Source of the DNA: Earliella scabrosa
Lineage: Eukaryota > Basidiomycota > Agaricomycetes > Polyporales > Polyporaceae
Length of the DNA stretch: 64,000 nucleotides
Reading direction: 5' to 3'
Assembly: GCA_022605405.1 (NCBI GenBank)
Contig: JABYQQ010000014.1
Span: forward strand, 1,364,001 to 1,428,000
This document shows, piece after piece, positions 34,819 through 47,348 of this stretch. The translations under genes were made by a program, and so were the position numbers. The notes beneath the pieces were generated by a model. That model made no database searches and was not told where the DNA came from. It saw only the letters and a program-made list of their open reading frames with translations. Within the stretch, counting starts at the first letter, position 1. Every line of letters begins with the position of its first letter.

Positions 34819-37702
34819 ATGTCGCACGAGGCCTTTGAAGATTTACTTCTACTGGTGAACACGCCGAAGGTTCGCCGTCATGACTGCGAACAAGTTCTTG
34901 CAGTCTGTTCGGTCAGTCATTGCCAACAAGGTTCTCGTCAACAAACTTACTCTCCACTGCATGTTCATGCGCTAGGCAAGCGTCAAACGCCAGATGGCAT
35001 ACACTGCAAAGATGACGGGCAAAAAGCTCGAGTCCAACATGGGCACGCCACACCATGACTCCGAGTCTCGTCATAAGCGCCGCGCCTCGCAGGCTTTCGA
35101 CTCCGAACCCGAAGAACATGGCTCTACAGAGATAGTCCGACCCTTGAAAGTCCATATCTCGCCGAGTCCGCTAGATCAACCTCGCATGCAATCTCATACA
35201 GAGAAAGAGTCGCACGCTCTCATTTCATTGGAAAAAGAGGTGATGACTGCCTTTGTCGACCGTATTGATCATTCGTTCATCACCAAATTCCCAGTCTAAT
35301 GGCAACAAAGTATTCGGTGCCCGTCCGCATGGCGAATACCGCATTTATCGTCCAACAGCCATACATACTCGGACTCTGAGGCTGCGGCCCACTGCGCGTG
35401 TCCAGCATGACATTGGCGAACTTCAGAAGGGCATTAGCGACATGGAGAATAGATCTCTCATATCTATGGAGGTCGCTCGAGGGGGGGCTCGAGAGGGGGA
35501 TCCCGGAGGTAAGCTATGAACCATGCTGATTGCTGTTAAGCCATCTCAGACTCATGCATGTAGATGTCGTGTATACCGTGACGTTGGTGAGATGGCGGTT
35601 CACCGTGTTCAACTATCTACGATCAGGATGATTCACAAACACTCCTATCTAGGAATTGCGTCCCAACCCCGAAGAAAACAGGGACCTCGTGCCGCATACG
35701 GAGGACACATATAATCTTCTCCTTGACACAGGTCCGTCATTGACACCTGTATCCATCCGATTGTGTGTTCTCATGTTGTGTAGGTGATGCCGCGATGTAA
35801 GGCTTGGCACAAACTCATCGAGCTTGCTGCTCACGCTCCGGAACAGCTGGTTTTATGCTCGCAACTTTGGAGAGCTTGTCAAGGGGACCAATGGTGAAGA
35901 ACCAACTGAACGTCCATGGTCCGAGACTGTTGGGGGCGACGATCATCGCAAGCATAAGATGATTCCTGAGGGCGATGCGGATCATGTCATTACAACTGTG
36001 ATACAGGAGTACGTAGACGGTACACGACTACGTGAGTATCCGTCAAATTACTTGCCTGACTCTGACTAACATCTACGCATCAGGTCTCAAGCGGTGGAAC
36101 AGAAACTACGCATTACCCTTCCGACTTCCTACCTGGAATTGGGCAAAGAGCCAAAAGGATATGAGAGCCACCGACATCAAATTCCCCAGGATCCTTGCAT
36201 GTTCCGTTACCGAACAGGCGCTACGTATGCCGGTAGATGGCAGCATCGGCTTGGCAGTTCCAGGGTGACACTACACTTCAGCCAACTATGATCACGAATG
36301 CATCTGACATAAAATGTTACAGATTCAGACAGCCGTGGGACGACGCACAAGCTGCCGATGAGGTGGTAAGTCGGATGTGCCCCCGCACAAAGCCGTGCCA
36401 GTGACTCACTGTAGATGCTGATGGTCCACCTACAGACATTCTTCGACTTGCTAAACAATAATACCAGAACGGTGGAAACTGTGAGTGTATGCAAGTGTCG
36501 CCGATATAGTATGCTCAACTCGAATACCAGCCGATGGGACTCACCATAAGGCTCCTACCACCGGATGATTATGAGCAATCGGCGAGTCGATGTTCTAACA
36601 GAACGTTAGTGTGTAAAATCAGTGTGCCCAAATCCTGATCTCGTGCTCATGCTCTGATTTCTTATATAGACAGAGCTTTCTGTACTTCGGTAAAGGTGTG
36701 CCGTGCGGGGCTATGGACGACCAAGGAAAGATGCTCCTCCCGGAATTTGGGCCCCCTCTACGAATCTTCCCATCTGAATACGCAGAGTCGGAGTACCAGC
36801 TCTGGACGCTCCAGCTCATATCTATGACTCTGATCGAGCGGAACTCAGGCGTGTCCAGCGAACTAGAGCCTTTAACACCGTTGACCTCTTCCCCGGTATC
36901 ATCGCGCTCGGCGAGTCCCTCTGCGGCAGAGTCTCCCAAACTCGACGAATTTGACCAGACAAACAAGCAGATCTGGACTAATAAGGGTATAGGACCCAAC
37001 GAAGGCTCGCGATATCCCGGGCAAGGTCTCCGGGTCATCTTCGACACTGGTAAGCGGTCACTCGATCATCACATTCTGCACGTGAAGCTCGCGGTTGACA
37101 CGAATCAGGCTCAGGATGTTCTGTTCTCCCTCTCGCAATCCTGAAGCAGATGTGGACGGAGTGGTTCGAGCAGTCTGAGAAAACCCCGGTCTCCATCGGG
37201 AAACCGCTTTGGCACAACAAACTCGATCACCTTGCTGACTGCGACGTAGCGCTGGAGTTCTGTGACAGTGGCCATCGGTTCCATGTCGTTCGATGCGGCG
37301 CAAAGGAATTCCTTTGCAGCCCGTGGGAAGGGCCTGCAGGAGCTAACTCTACGTACTCCATGTTCAGGGCGAGTGAGAGCTACAGCGACCCCAATATCTA
37401 CATTATGGGCCAGGTGAGTGGGCATCGCTTTTGCAACTCGCATGCGCGAGAATGGATTTAACGACCTCGCACAACAGAACTTCTTCTGGGCGAACATGGT
37501 GAAGCTGAATGCATCTCCCAATGGAGGTTTCCCGTCACCACAGGTAGCTGACAGCGCGCCCACTATGCAGTTCGCCCCTCAACGGGTGGAGCGAGACGGA
37601 GAGGTGATTGCTGGGATATACGACATCAAGGTTCACCCAGATTTGCCTCCACGTCTGCAGGCAGTTCATCGCTGTCAGCCTGAGATCAAGTCTGACGCCT
37701 AG
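34819..37702 (+). CDS. Multi-exon gene of unknown family, possibly decaying
   Basis: The exon structure is only partly solved. The start MSHEAFEDLLLLVNTPK (34819) sits 90 bp after a TATA box. A basic stretch (about 34994-35298) and a segment reading GNKVFGARPHGEYRIYRP (about 35300-35510) follow. The two frames differ by one base at about 35289, and no intron can bridge them. Short exon-like pieces are spread over 35680-36480. The 3' part is firmer: about 36671-37082 (QSFLYFGKGVPCGAMDDQGK), 37150-37413 (MWTEWFEQSEKTPVSIGKPL) and 37478-37702 (NFFWANMVKLNASPNGGFP), ending at TAG 37700. I know no family for it. It may be two genes, or one with a frameshift. Confidence 0.45.
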
Positions 37703-38092
37703 CGGACCTGCACAACGATGGCTCGAGTCTACCTAAATCACGCCTTCTGATAGATGCTTCTCTCCCTTCCTTGGAGAATCTTTCCCCGAATGCTCCGCTA
37801 CGCTACCTCACGCATGTTCTGTATGCAAGTCTTCATGTTAGATCTGTGGGAGTAGCTTGCCAGGGCATGAATGTTATAACGATGATCTCGAACCGGTCCA
37901 GCGTACTGGATACCTTGCAAGAATCGGCGAGAGATCACAAGCACGAAAGACGATTAGTAGTTATACACAACAACGGGCCACACACCCCACGCCGATAGAG
38001 TACACTCGGATCTTCCGGACCTCATCCCCCACACACTCACCACACGGCCATCGCCACCGCCACCCTCCCGCACGGACACACAGGCCCGCAAC
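37703..38092. other. Convergent intergenic region
   Basis: About 390 bp between the 3' ends of the unknown gene and BTN1. Nothing notable was seen. Confidence 0.5.
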
Positions 38093-40305
38093 TCACAAGC
38101 TCTGGCAGAACAGCTTGCCCCTCGCGACCTGCGCCCGACAGAGCTCGATCTCGGTCGGGACTGCCACGAGCGAGGCCATGAGGATGCCCGCCGAGTCCGC
38201 GAGGCCGATCGAGCCGATCTTGAACTCGCGCTCCTGCTTCGCGCGCTCTGGGTCCGCGCCGGGCGTGTCGTGCTTCTCCTGGTTGATGCGGTAGAAGACG
38301 TTCACGCTGTGGGCGTGCGCGCGGTCAGCGATGAAGACGGAGAGAGCCAAGGAGAGCGGAAAGCAGGGAGGGAGGAGGGAGGAAGGGGAGGAGGGAGGAA
38401 GGGGAGGAGGGAGGAAGGGAAGGAGAAGAGGGAGAAGGCAACTCACTATGCGAGTCCGCCGCAGATGCCCTCGATGCTGATGAGGAGGAAGACAAAGGCG
38501 AAGCTGATCCCCTCGTGCTCGTCGCCGAAGATGCCGACCGCCGCCTCGAACGCGAGCGTGGTTAGGATGAAGCCTTGGACGATCGCGGGTAGGGAGAGGA
38601 GTCGCCCAGGCAATGGCGGGAGACCGAAGGTGATGGAGGAACGAGACAGGAAGACAGTCGTCTGGTATACGAGCTATAGGGCGTAAATGTCAGCGAGCTG
38701 CGCGATCTCCGGCAAGAGACCATGGTACGCACCTGCCAGAGCGGGTAGTAGTCACGGATGGAATGGATGATGCGGCTCATTAGCCAATGGTCTTCTGGAC
38801 TAGGGACTGGGTACACTAGTGTTGGCGCAATACCCTGGCAATCCGCGTTCAGATCACGATGAAAAGAGGTGGCAGAGGAGCACGTACCTGATTAATAGTG
38901 TATTCGAACTGCAGCGCAGCAGGTCAGCATGGATTGCAAAACGGCACGATACGATGCGGAAAGCGTACAAGATATACGCAGACTGTAGAGCGCACTTATG
39001 AGTGCTATTATCATCGGCGACAAGGATGGAGCTTACATAGAGGCAGCATATACTTGGTCAACATCGGCTTCGCAAGCCTCCACTTGTCGTCCAACGACAG
39101 CGCGATGGGAGCAGTAACGTGCGCCTCGGATTCGGTGACAGGCACAACATCATCTTCGTCCGCAGCTTCATTCGGAAGACGCGTGTAGGATGCAGAAAGG
39201 GGTGCACCCTCTGCGTCGTCATCGAACGTCGCTCCTGATGCGAACTCGTCTGGACGAGGGAGGATGAAAAAGTACGTGATTGGGATCACGAACGGGAGGA
39301 CCTGTACACAATCTTGAGTATCTGCAGCTCCGCAGGGGCAGAGCAGGACACCGCACCGATGAGAGGCCAACCCCAAGGCGGACGCCGAGACCTCGGAGCT
39401 CCCACCAGAGGAAGGCGCCTACGAGACCTGCACCACCCGTGCCAGATGCGAAGTAGCTAGGTGGCAAGGTGTAAGAGTGTGGTGAAAACAATATACAGAA
39501 TCTCGTACCCTACGCTGTGCCCTGCCACTGAAGGAGGGTGATAGCGCGTCGAGAGTTGCAAGAATGTTAGTTCGCCGAGACCTGAGGCACTCGTACGTGA
39601 TCTGTGACGGACGCGGCAAGAGGGTAGAGGACAGACCTGACGAAAACGACGCAAGACATATGCCAAGCAGTCGCATGTACAGAGTGTCGAACAGCGAAAC
39701 AACCTAGAAGCCAGCTCGAGCCAGGGAGTACGGCAATGCAGACCATGACGTACCAGCATGCCGCCTACGCTGATGGTGGTGCAACCTATGAGGCGACGGG
39801 CATAGCGTATCCGGCCCTTGAGGAGGTAGGGCCAGCCAAGCTTCGCAACGAGTGCCGGGAATATGTTGCAGAAGGCGATGATGCCTTTGGGTGTAGACGG
39901 CGGGACGAGGTCCAGTGCAGCGGATAGGATGATTACGTAGAGTACTGCGGGAGAGGTTTGGAAGGAAGAGCATGTTCTGAATGAGAAGACGTACCATTAT
40001 TGATAAGTCCAAAGAGGAAGAATGAGACTCCAAGCTTGATGAGTTGTTTTCGATATTCTGTCATGCACGATGGTAAATGAGCAACACAAGACGACCACTT
40101 AGAGAGTCGAGACATTACAGTCCAGCTCCGACGCATCCCTGGCAGCGTATTGGAAGGAGCAAGCGTCCCATTACACCACTGCTGTAGCCGACGAATCCGT
40201 GCGACACTCACCTGACTTCGACGAATTGTCACTGGTGAAGTCCTCTCCAGACGTCGCGCCTTCGTCATCCTCCGTGAGCCGTCTCATCCTCTCGCTAGGT
40301 GGCAT
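38093..40305 (-). CDS. BTN1: CLN3/battenin family vacuolar membrane protein
   Basis: Multi-pass protein of the vacuolar/lysosomal membrane; yeast Btn1 affects vacuolar pH and basic amino acid handling. It has twelve exons: 40305-40212, 40057-39995, 39944-39754, 39703-39637, 39581-39509, 39456-39357, 39301-39037, 38982-38969 (14 nt), 38908-38888, 38834-38733, 38673-38447 and 38306-38093, in consistent phase for 476 aa. Family hallmarks are FFLFGLINNGVLYVIILSAA, VGYFASGTGGAGLVGA, LFEYTINQGIAPTLVYP, YYPLWQLVYQTTVFLSRSS, AYVNVFYRINQE and a final KIGSIGLADSAGILMASLVA block. The 14-nt microexon supplies CVYL inside LPLFCVYLFEYTINQ. The last intron (140 nt) holds a purine-rich microsatellite. Confidence 0.92.
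38307..38446 (-). repeat. Polypyrimidine microsatellite in BTN1 intron
   Basis: The last intron cont­ains irregular (GGAGGGAGGAAGG) repeats on the plus strand, about 38364-38438, which are CT-rich on the transcript. Confidence 0.7.
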
Positions 40306-40742
40306 ATCATTGATGGCTGCGGGTGCGTTGAGAATGCGTGTCCAACCGGGGCCGTCTAAAAGCCAGCAAAAGATCTAAGAGACCTGACAAAGCGATCGAT
40401 GCGAGAGACGGTTCAAAGTGCAGCAAGATAGAGAGAGAGGTGAGTCCAGTGCATGTCACTGCATCACTCCGGAGTCCGAGAGGGGCGCCTGCTATCGAAC
40501 TGGTTCGACTCGGAATCGAACCTCCAGGTGGCTGTGCTCTGGGGCGCGCCGCCCACAGGAGCGGGCTCGGCGTCTGTACCGGTCTCTCACTCAGCCCGAA
40601 CGCGGGGTCCGGGGAACATGCATGATATTCGCGTTCACCTCCTTGACTCCCTACCACGACGTTCGCAAGGTACGCAAGGCTTAACGGGAAGGGTGCTGGG
40701 CTGTGGTGGATAGGAACGACACGGTGCGTTACACAGTTCCAG
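40306..40742. promoter_or_regulatory. Divergent BTN1/VWA8 promoter region
   Basis: The region is 437 bp between start codons. No TATA box was recognised. Confidence 0.5.
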
Positions 40743-43700
40743 ATGAACATGACGAGAAGTCCTCAGAATCAACGCAGTCACAGACCCCCACTCGCATCTC
40801 CTGTTTTCACCGTCATGGCCCAGCGAAGACTCAAGCACGTCCTAGACGCACTTGCGCCGACTCCCAAACCCATCGGAGTGCTCAAACTCGGCGACATCTC
40901 GCACGAAATCCTAGCCTCGTCGGAACCCAGCCGGCTGCCCCACTCCGAGGATGTTCTGCTCGACGCGTCCAATCCTTTCAACCTTGACAACCTACACTTT
41001 ATGCTGCAGAAGTATCTTCTGGGTCAAGACATCTTCTTGCTGTCGCAACCCGGACCTTATGCGCGACGGCTCGCCCTTACTTTCTGTCGGTGAGTACCAC
41101 CTCTTCCCACATCCTCCACCCACCCTCCACGCCTTGCAATGCATGCTTGAGACACAGTAACCGGACGCGCCCTGGCCGGCACTTGCAAACATATTCTTGT
41201 CATGCGTCCGATGGCTATCGGCAGAGCTATGTTTGTGTCGTGCCCAGTCGAGTAGGTACTGTCCCAAACAGCAAGTGGGAGACGAGTGGACCACCGTATG
41301 GTGAGCGACGCGCGGACGGATCAGTCCAGCAAAGCGCCCGCCAGAGGGGACCATGTGTCTCCGCAGAGATATGAGAGTGAGAGGGAGGACTCAGCGGACC
41401 TACGTATATGCACATCACAGCTCAGCTCGCTTGACGAGTATCTGTCAGGTGTCCGCGAGATGCATATGAGCAAGTGAGCCCTCCCCCCTGGAGAATCTCC
41501 AGTAGGGCGGGGACATTCGCGTCTGTTTATACACGCGAAGTTGTGGGCTCCGTCTAGTCGATTCGCGCAACGCACAGACACCCACTAACTCGTCACAACT
41601 CAGGTTGATCAACTCTGAATACGAGTTTGTCGCGCTGCATCGCGATGTCGGTGAGACGGAATTGAAGCAAGGTCGTGAGATACGTGCTGGCGGCAACCTG
41701 GTCTATGTGGACAGCGCTGCTGTTCGGGCCGTCAAGCATGGTCGCATTCTCATTCTCGAGGGTATCGAGAAGGCTGAGCGTGGTATAATGCCAGTAAGTC
41801 ACGCTGACCCCACCCCAGTAATGGTTTGCTGACGCCTATGGTTGCAGGTCTTGAACAACCTGCTTGAGAACCGAGAGATGTATGCATCCGGAATTCATAT
41901 CAGGTACCCGAGTTAACACTGTGTCTCAGAAACCTCGACGATGGCACTCACATCGTCCATCCACGTCGGTACGAGCTCCTGGACTCCAAAGAAGCCGGAT
42001 CGACGACTTTCATCCCTGCGCACAAGAATTTCCGCGTAATTGCCATCGCGGCACCTGTGCCGCCGTACCCTGGCTACCCTCTGGACCCGCCATTCCGCAG
42101 TCGTTTCCAAGCGCGCTTTGTTGATCCCATGGGTTCTCTTCTCGCTTTGCAAGGCTCCGGTGCCTCCGAGTCCGTGTTCACCACACCTCTATACGAGAAG
42201 CTACGGGACATCATTGCGTCTACGCAGATCGCTAGCGAGTCCCGTCATGTCTTGGACTCTGTTGCGAGATCAACAATGCCCGCCTTTCCGCAGACTGCGC
42301 TAGTCAAATTGACCGCCCTCCTGTCCATGTTCCCTCCCCCAGACACGCTCCTTCCCGAGCAGCTTGCCCGCTTCGTCTTGTCTATCCACCCCGCGCTCAT
42401 TCACAGCCCATTTGTTGCGTGGGCGATGCTCTCGCGTCGGTTCGAGGATGCTGGGCTTGGCGAGCTGGGCAGCCCGAACCTCACAGGAATCGAAGACGAT
42501 GCAGGCCTGCTCGGGTACCGTCTTGCACGCATCGACCGGGTCGACGACCGCACAGCGACCATCACGTTCGACCATCCGTCTGGCAAAGAGGTTGTCGTGC
42601 AGGTCCCGGCCGGTCCGCACGAGTACCTCGCCTTCCCGTTCGCAAACCCCGAGTTCCTCGGCTTCGTTCCAAGTGCGCGCTTCATGGGCTTGCTCACGTC
42701 CCTGCTGCAAGTACACGCGTTGGGGTGGGACATCTCGTATGCCCCGCCTGCTCTTCCATCGACGGCTTCGTGCTCCACCACGTTGCTCGTGAGGACGTTC
42801 GCTGCGCTGCTTGGGTACGAGCTTGAGGACGTGCACATGTACAAGGAGCTCGGTGGACGGGAGTTGCTGATGCGTCGCAAGATCGAGGACGGTGGCGCGA
42901 CGAGCTGGGAACCTAGGTAATGTTGTCTCATAATCAGCGTAACATGCAAGCTGACACTGCGCAGTCCATTGGTTGAAGGTGCATGGGAGGGTCGGCTAGT
43001 GCATCTCGCGGGGCTCGACGTCATTGGATCTACGGCCGGGTCGCTCGCGCGCTTCACTCAAGACCGCGAAGTCGAGCTGTGGGAGACGAGGCGCATCGTG
43101 CGACGCATCCTGGACGGCGAGGTCCGCGTTCTCTCTCTTCCCATGTACTCCGCGCTAAGCATCATCCACACAGGAGCCATCCCCCGACCTGTCCGTCGCG
43201 CACCCCTCGTTCCGTGTGATCAGCACTGCGTCCAAGTCACTCCCGCTTAAAGACTGGCTCTCGGACGAGCACGCGAACATGTTCTTCACTGTGCCCGCGC
43301 AGCCAATGTCGCACGCGGAGGAGGCGCACCTCCTGCTCCAGACGGGCTGCGCCGCGCCCGTCGTCGAGACGCTGCTCGCGTTCGCGGACAGGTACCGGAC
43401 GAGCATGACCGCGGACGCGGTGCAGAAGAACCGGAAGCTCGGCACACGCGCGCTCATGCGCATCGCGCGGCGCGTCGCGCAGTTCCCTGCGGCTGCGGAC
43501 GACCTACACGTCCTGCTCAGCCGCGCGGTCCTCGCTGAGTTCTTGCCTGCGACGGAGGCGATGAACCTGCAGAACATCTTCGAGGAGACGGGCGTCAAGA
43601 GGCGCACGCCGCCGGTGAGTGAGACGCCCGGTGGACGACGTGATCGCAGTTGGGCTTCGGTCGCGTCGGTCTGCGGGAGTGCTGAGTGTTGGCTGCGATG

Positions 43701-46700
43701 AGGTTTTGTGCTGACGTTTTGGGACTTTGCAGTACTACCCGCCGCCTGAGGTGCGCGATGGCGGTGTTTGGTTCCCATCGCCCAGTGGTCCGCAGGGCGA
43801 AGGCGTTGGGGCGACCTTCATTTCGCTATTCGATAGGAACCAGGATCCTGAAGGCGTGTCACATGTGCCGCATATGGACCATTTCTACGACAACAGCCTA
43901 CAGACTGGTTTGATGCGTGACCTTGCGATAGATCTGGAGGTGCTCGGAGAGCATCTCGTCTTGTTGGGGAACCAGGTATGTGGCTACTGTTCCGCAGTAT
44001 GTGTGAACAATCGCTGATCTCATCTGGCTCTCGTCTAGGGTGTGGGCAAGAATAAAGTTATCGATCGGTACGTGCTGCTCTGTGATGTACGTATAGTCGA
44101 TACTTACGTCTGACCTTGCAGGTTATGCCAAGTGGGTCTAGTCAGCCTCTCGGTTAGTGACAACGCTGATATGTCTTTGCGTGCTAGCTCCTCGGACGCC
44201 CTAGAGAATACATTCAGCTGCATAGAGATACAACAGTGAACCAGCTAATGTTCCAGACGGTACTAGAGAACGGTATCATCAAGTATACAGACTCACCTCT
44301 CCTCCGGGCCATCAGTCTGGGGCGGGTAATTGTCATCGATGAGGCGGACAAGGCGGCCGAGCATGTCGTGGCGATATTCCGCAGCCTCGCCGGACACGGG
44401 CAACTCACCCTCGCCGACGGCCGACGCGTGCGCCAAATGAAGGAGCGCGAAAGTGACATTGTGGTCCATCCTAACTTCCGACTCATTCTCCTTGCCAACC
44501 GGCCTGGGTATCGTACGTCGTCCGTGTCCTGGTCATCTAAGCGCGTCTGTCTGATGTCTAGCGTGCTCCAGCCTTCCTAGGCAACCATTTCCTTCAGGTG
44601 CTCGGTGATAACTTCTGCTGTCATGCGGTCACGAACCCGGATATGGCGAGCGAGCGCAAACTCCTCTCCCAGCTTGCGCCACAGCTCAGCGAAGACCTGA
44701 TCCTCCGGCTCGTCGCTGCGTTCCACGATCTCCGACGCGCGTACGAGCACGGAACCCTAACTTACCCTTACTCACTTCGAGGTCGGTGCAACGACCGAAA
44801 TGACATGTGTATGCTGAGCTAATGACTCGCGCAGAACTCCTCAATCTTGTGAAGCACATGCAAGCGTATCCAGACGACTCGCTAGAGGCTGCCCTTCGAA
44901 ACGTCTTCGACTTTGATGTTTACAAGCCGGAGACAATCTCCAAGTTGGCCGATATCCTGGATCACCATGGGTAAGCGACTCCTCTCGGGCCGAGAGTCGT
45001 GGTCGCTGACATTAGCAACTCAGCCTCGCAGTCAAGAGTTTGGGCATCAGCGCTGCCAGAGACGCTGCCAAGAAGAAGGCCCTTGACATCAAGTTCGAGC
45101 CCCAAGGCGATACAAGTCTTTCGAACCCCAAGTTTGGCAAAGAGGACCCAGATAACGAGCCCCACACCGGCGGAAATACATGGGCTGGAGGAGTCAGTTC
45201 TTAGAAAGCGCAGATATGTGTAATGAGCTGATGGTGGTTACCCTCACGTAGACTGGTGGACGCGATACGGCTGGTCTGGGCGGAAGAGGCGGCTATATGC
45301 GTCTCTTCAAGGGACATGACATTCACCAAGTAAGTGCGCCTCATCCGACGCTATGGATTGTCGAGTTCATTTGGACTAGATCCCCGACGCACTCAAGAAC
45401 GACGTCCCTGACCACGTCAAGGAGCAAGCCCGCGAGATGGCACGCCAAGAGCTAGCTCGAAGGCTCGAAGAGTTGAACATGAGCGCGGGCGAGGCGAAGC
45501 TATACGGCTCCCTGTTGGCCGCAGTCGAAGGGCACATCGCGCCATTGCATGATCTTCTCGAGAGTGCGTTTGTCACGACGTTACTAGTGGACGCCCCACT
45601 GACAGGACGAACATGATAGACCTTGCTGCTCGCGAGGAGGAGCGCGTCTGGGTCAAGCGCCAGACCGACGGCGAATTGGACGACAGTCGGCTCACCGAAG
45701 GTTTGACTGGCGAGGCCACGGTATACAAACGACGCGGCATGGCCAAGCCGGAGATGGGTCGTCCTCAGCTCAAGTATGTGATCTCATGATTTATGTGACA
45801 CAACGCTCATAGCGTTCCAGGCCGAAACGGATCCGATTCCTATTCGATATCAGCGCGTCTATGTGCGTCCGGCTTGCTGCTCGGTCACGTCGGCCACATA
45901 CTAATCATTTCCACTAGGTATCGTTTCCAAGCTGATGGCCGACTGCGGCGAAGCATGGAGACTGGTGAGGGGCATGCTTCTCTATAGGGGCAGTGGTAGC
46001 CACTTACACAGGCTTCTTTGTAGCGGTGATGTTGATGGAGACCTTCGACAGACTGACGCGCAAGGAGAAATATGTGTGGGATGTATGTGGCGATGCTTTT
46101 CGAATGCCAACCCCTGATTGACGTTCTAATCGCAGATTTACGGTCATGTAAGCTTTATGACACTTTTAACTAACATTCCCGCTGATCAGCCATGTTCAGT
46201 CTGGCGATTCGGCTGAGATGCCCCTGGTGGAGGCGAATCAACAATTGGAGGTCCGAGACCGGTGGAAGGTCGTAGACAAGATGGAAATGGTCACGCAGTA
46301 CACTTTCGCCGGAGATTTCACCGGTACGTGCAGCACCCGTTCCGTCATGTGTCACACCATCAGCTGAACTTCGCCTGCAGTGGAAGCTATCGACAAAGCC
46401 GTTACCGAGGTCGGCAAATTCGATGCTGGTGAGTAGTATCACTGCTGTTCTACTTGCATGCAGTTGCAGTATCTTACATGGACGTAGATGACTGGTTCGT
46501 CATCGCACTCACGGACGCGAACTTCGCTCGGTACAACATCACCGCCGAGGATCTTCAACGGGTCATGAACCGTAACCCGAAGGTGCACACCGCGCTGATT
46601 TGCATCGGTGAAGGTGCCGAGGCGTCTTGGTAATTTGTCCTCGTAGTTCTCTCGTCTATCTCGGTTTGCTCACGCCCTTGCAGGATCCCCAAGAACCTCC

Positions 46701-46789
46701 CGGGACGTGGATACCGCGTTTCCAATACGGCTGACATCCCTGCGGTCCTCCGCAGCATTCTGTCGACGATGGTTGATCGGCAGTCCTGA
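40743..46789 (+). CDS. VWA8-type AAA+ ATPase with C-terminal VWA domain
   Basis: Ortholog of von Willebrand factor A domain-containing protein 8, a dynein/midasin-like AAA+ ATPase that is mitochondrial in animals. I traced 24 exons with a fully consistent frame (1,423 aa): 40743-41089, 41604-41793, 41848-41879, 41930-42916, 42965-43121, 43174-43614, 43733-43975, 44039-44067, 44122-44131, 44188-44512, 44572-44781, 44835-44970, 45024-45192, 45252-45329, 45380-45563, 45620-45773, 45821-45862, 45918-45964, 46024-46082, 46136-46147, 46200-46323, 46381-46428, 46488-46629 and 46684-46789. The first AAA module is degenerate (SQPGPYARR). A later module has Walker A GNQGVGKNK (about 797-805) and Walker B VIVIDEAD (about 859-866). 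Then come EDPDNEPHTGGNTWAGGTGG and a VWA domain with an intact MIDAS, FDISASMYRF (about 1239). The long middle region of animal VWA8 is absent. An alternative start is MAQRRLKHVL at 40815. Confidence 0.93.
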
Positions 46790-47348
46790 GTATACCTAGC
46801 TTACGTAGTCCCTTGTATAATGTATGATCAATGTGAGTGTGCTACTCGAACATGGACCAAAGAATCCCGCATTAACTGCAGTACACAGCATCATCCTGTT
46901 CCGTTCGTGCTGCGACGCGGTACAGGCATACGAAGGGTGCCCGTCAGTAGTATCTGTACCACAACGCGGTTGCAAGGTGAGATCCACCTCTGCTGTTCTC
47001 ACGTCGGTGCAACCGTGAGAGGGCGCATTCATACGGTGTACTATATGACGTCCTCACAGCATTCTGCGGCGCGACTCGAATGGTGCACTGCTTCGCATAC
47101 GCGTACAGAGGTTGTCGCAGCACTACTGACAGCTATCGCTGCTCTCCGTAGTTGCACACACGGGGATCTACTACCGCCCTATGCGTGGCGGCACAGCTGA
47201 GCAGTGGCTATAAAGCCTACCGAGACGCAGGTTGAACGACATTCGTTCTCCTTTCACCTCTCAGTTTCCCTCTGCAGCAGTTCACGGCCTGGAGTCGTCT
47301 GCCTACACTTTTTCTTCGACCATCTTACTGTCCTTCACTTCGTTCATC
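46790..47348. other. Intergenic and HsbA-like promoter
   Basis: No gene was seen. GGCTATAAAGCC near 47206-47217 is a TATA box for the gene at 47349. Confidence 0.55.

Noticed and set aside
40480..40525. tRNA-like GGTTCGACTCGGAATCGAACC
   Set aside because: No acceptor, D-arm or anticodon stem could be paired around it on either strand. It is only a short palindrome in a promoter.
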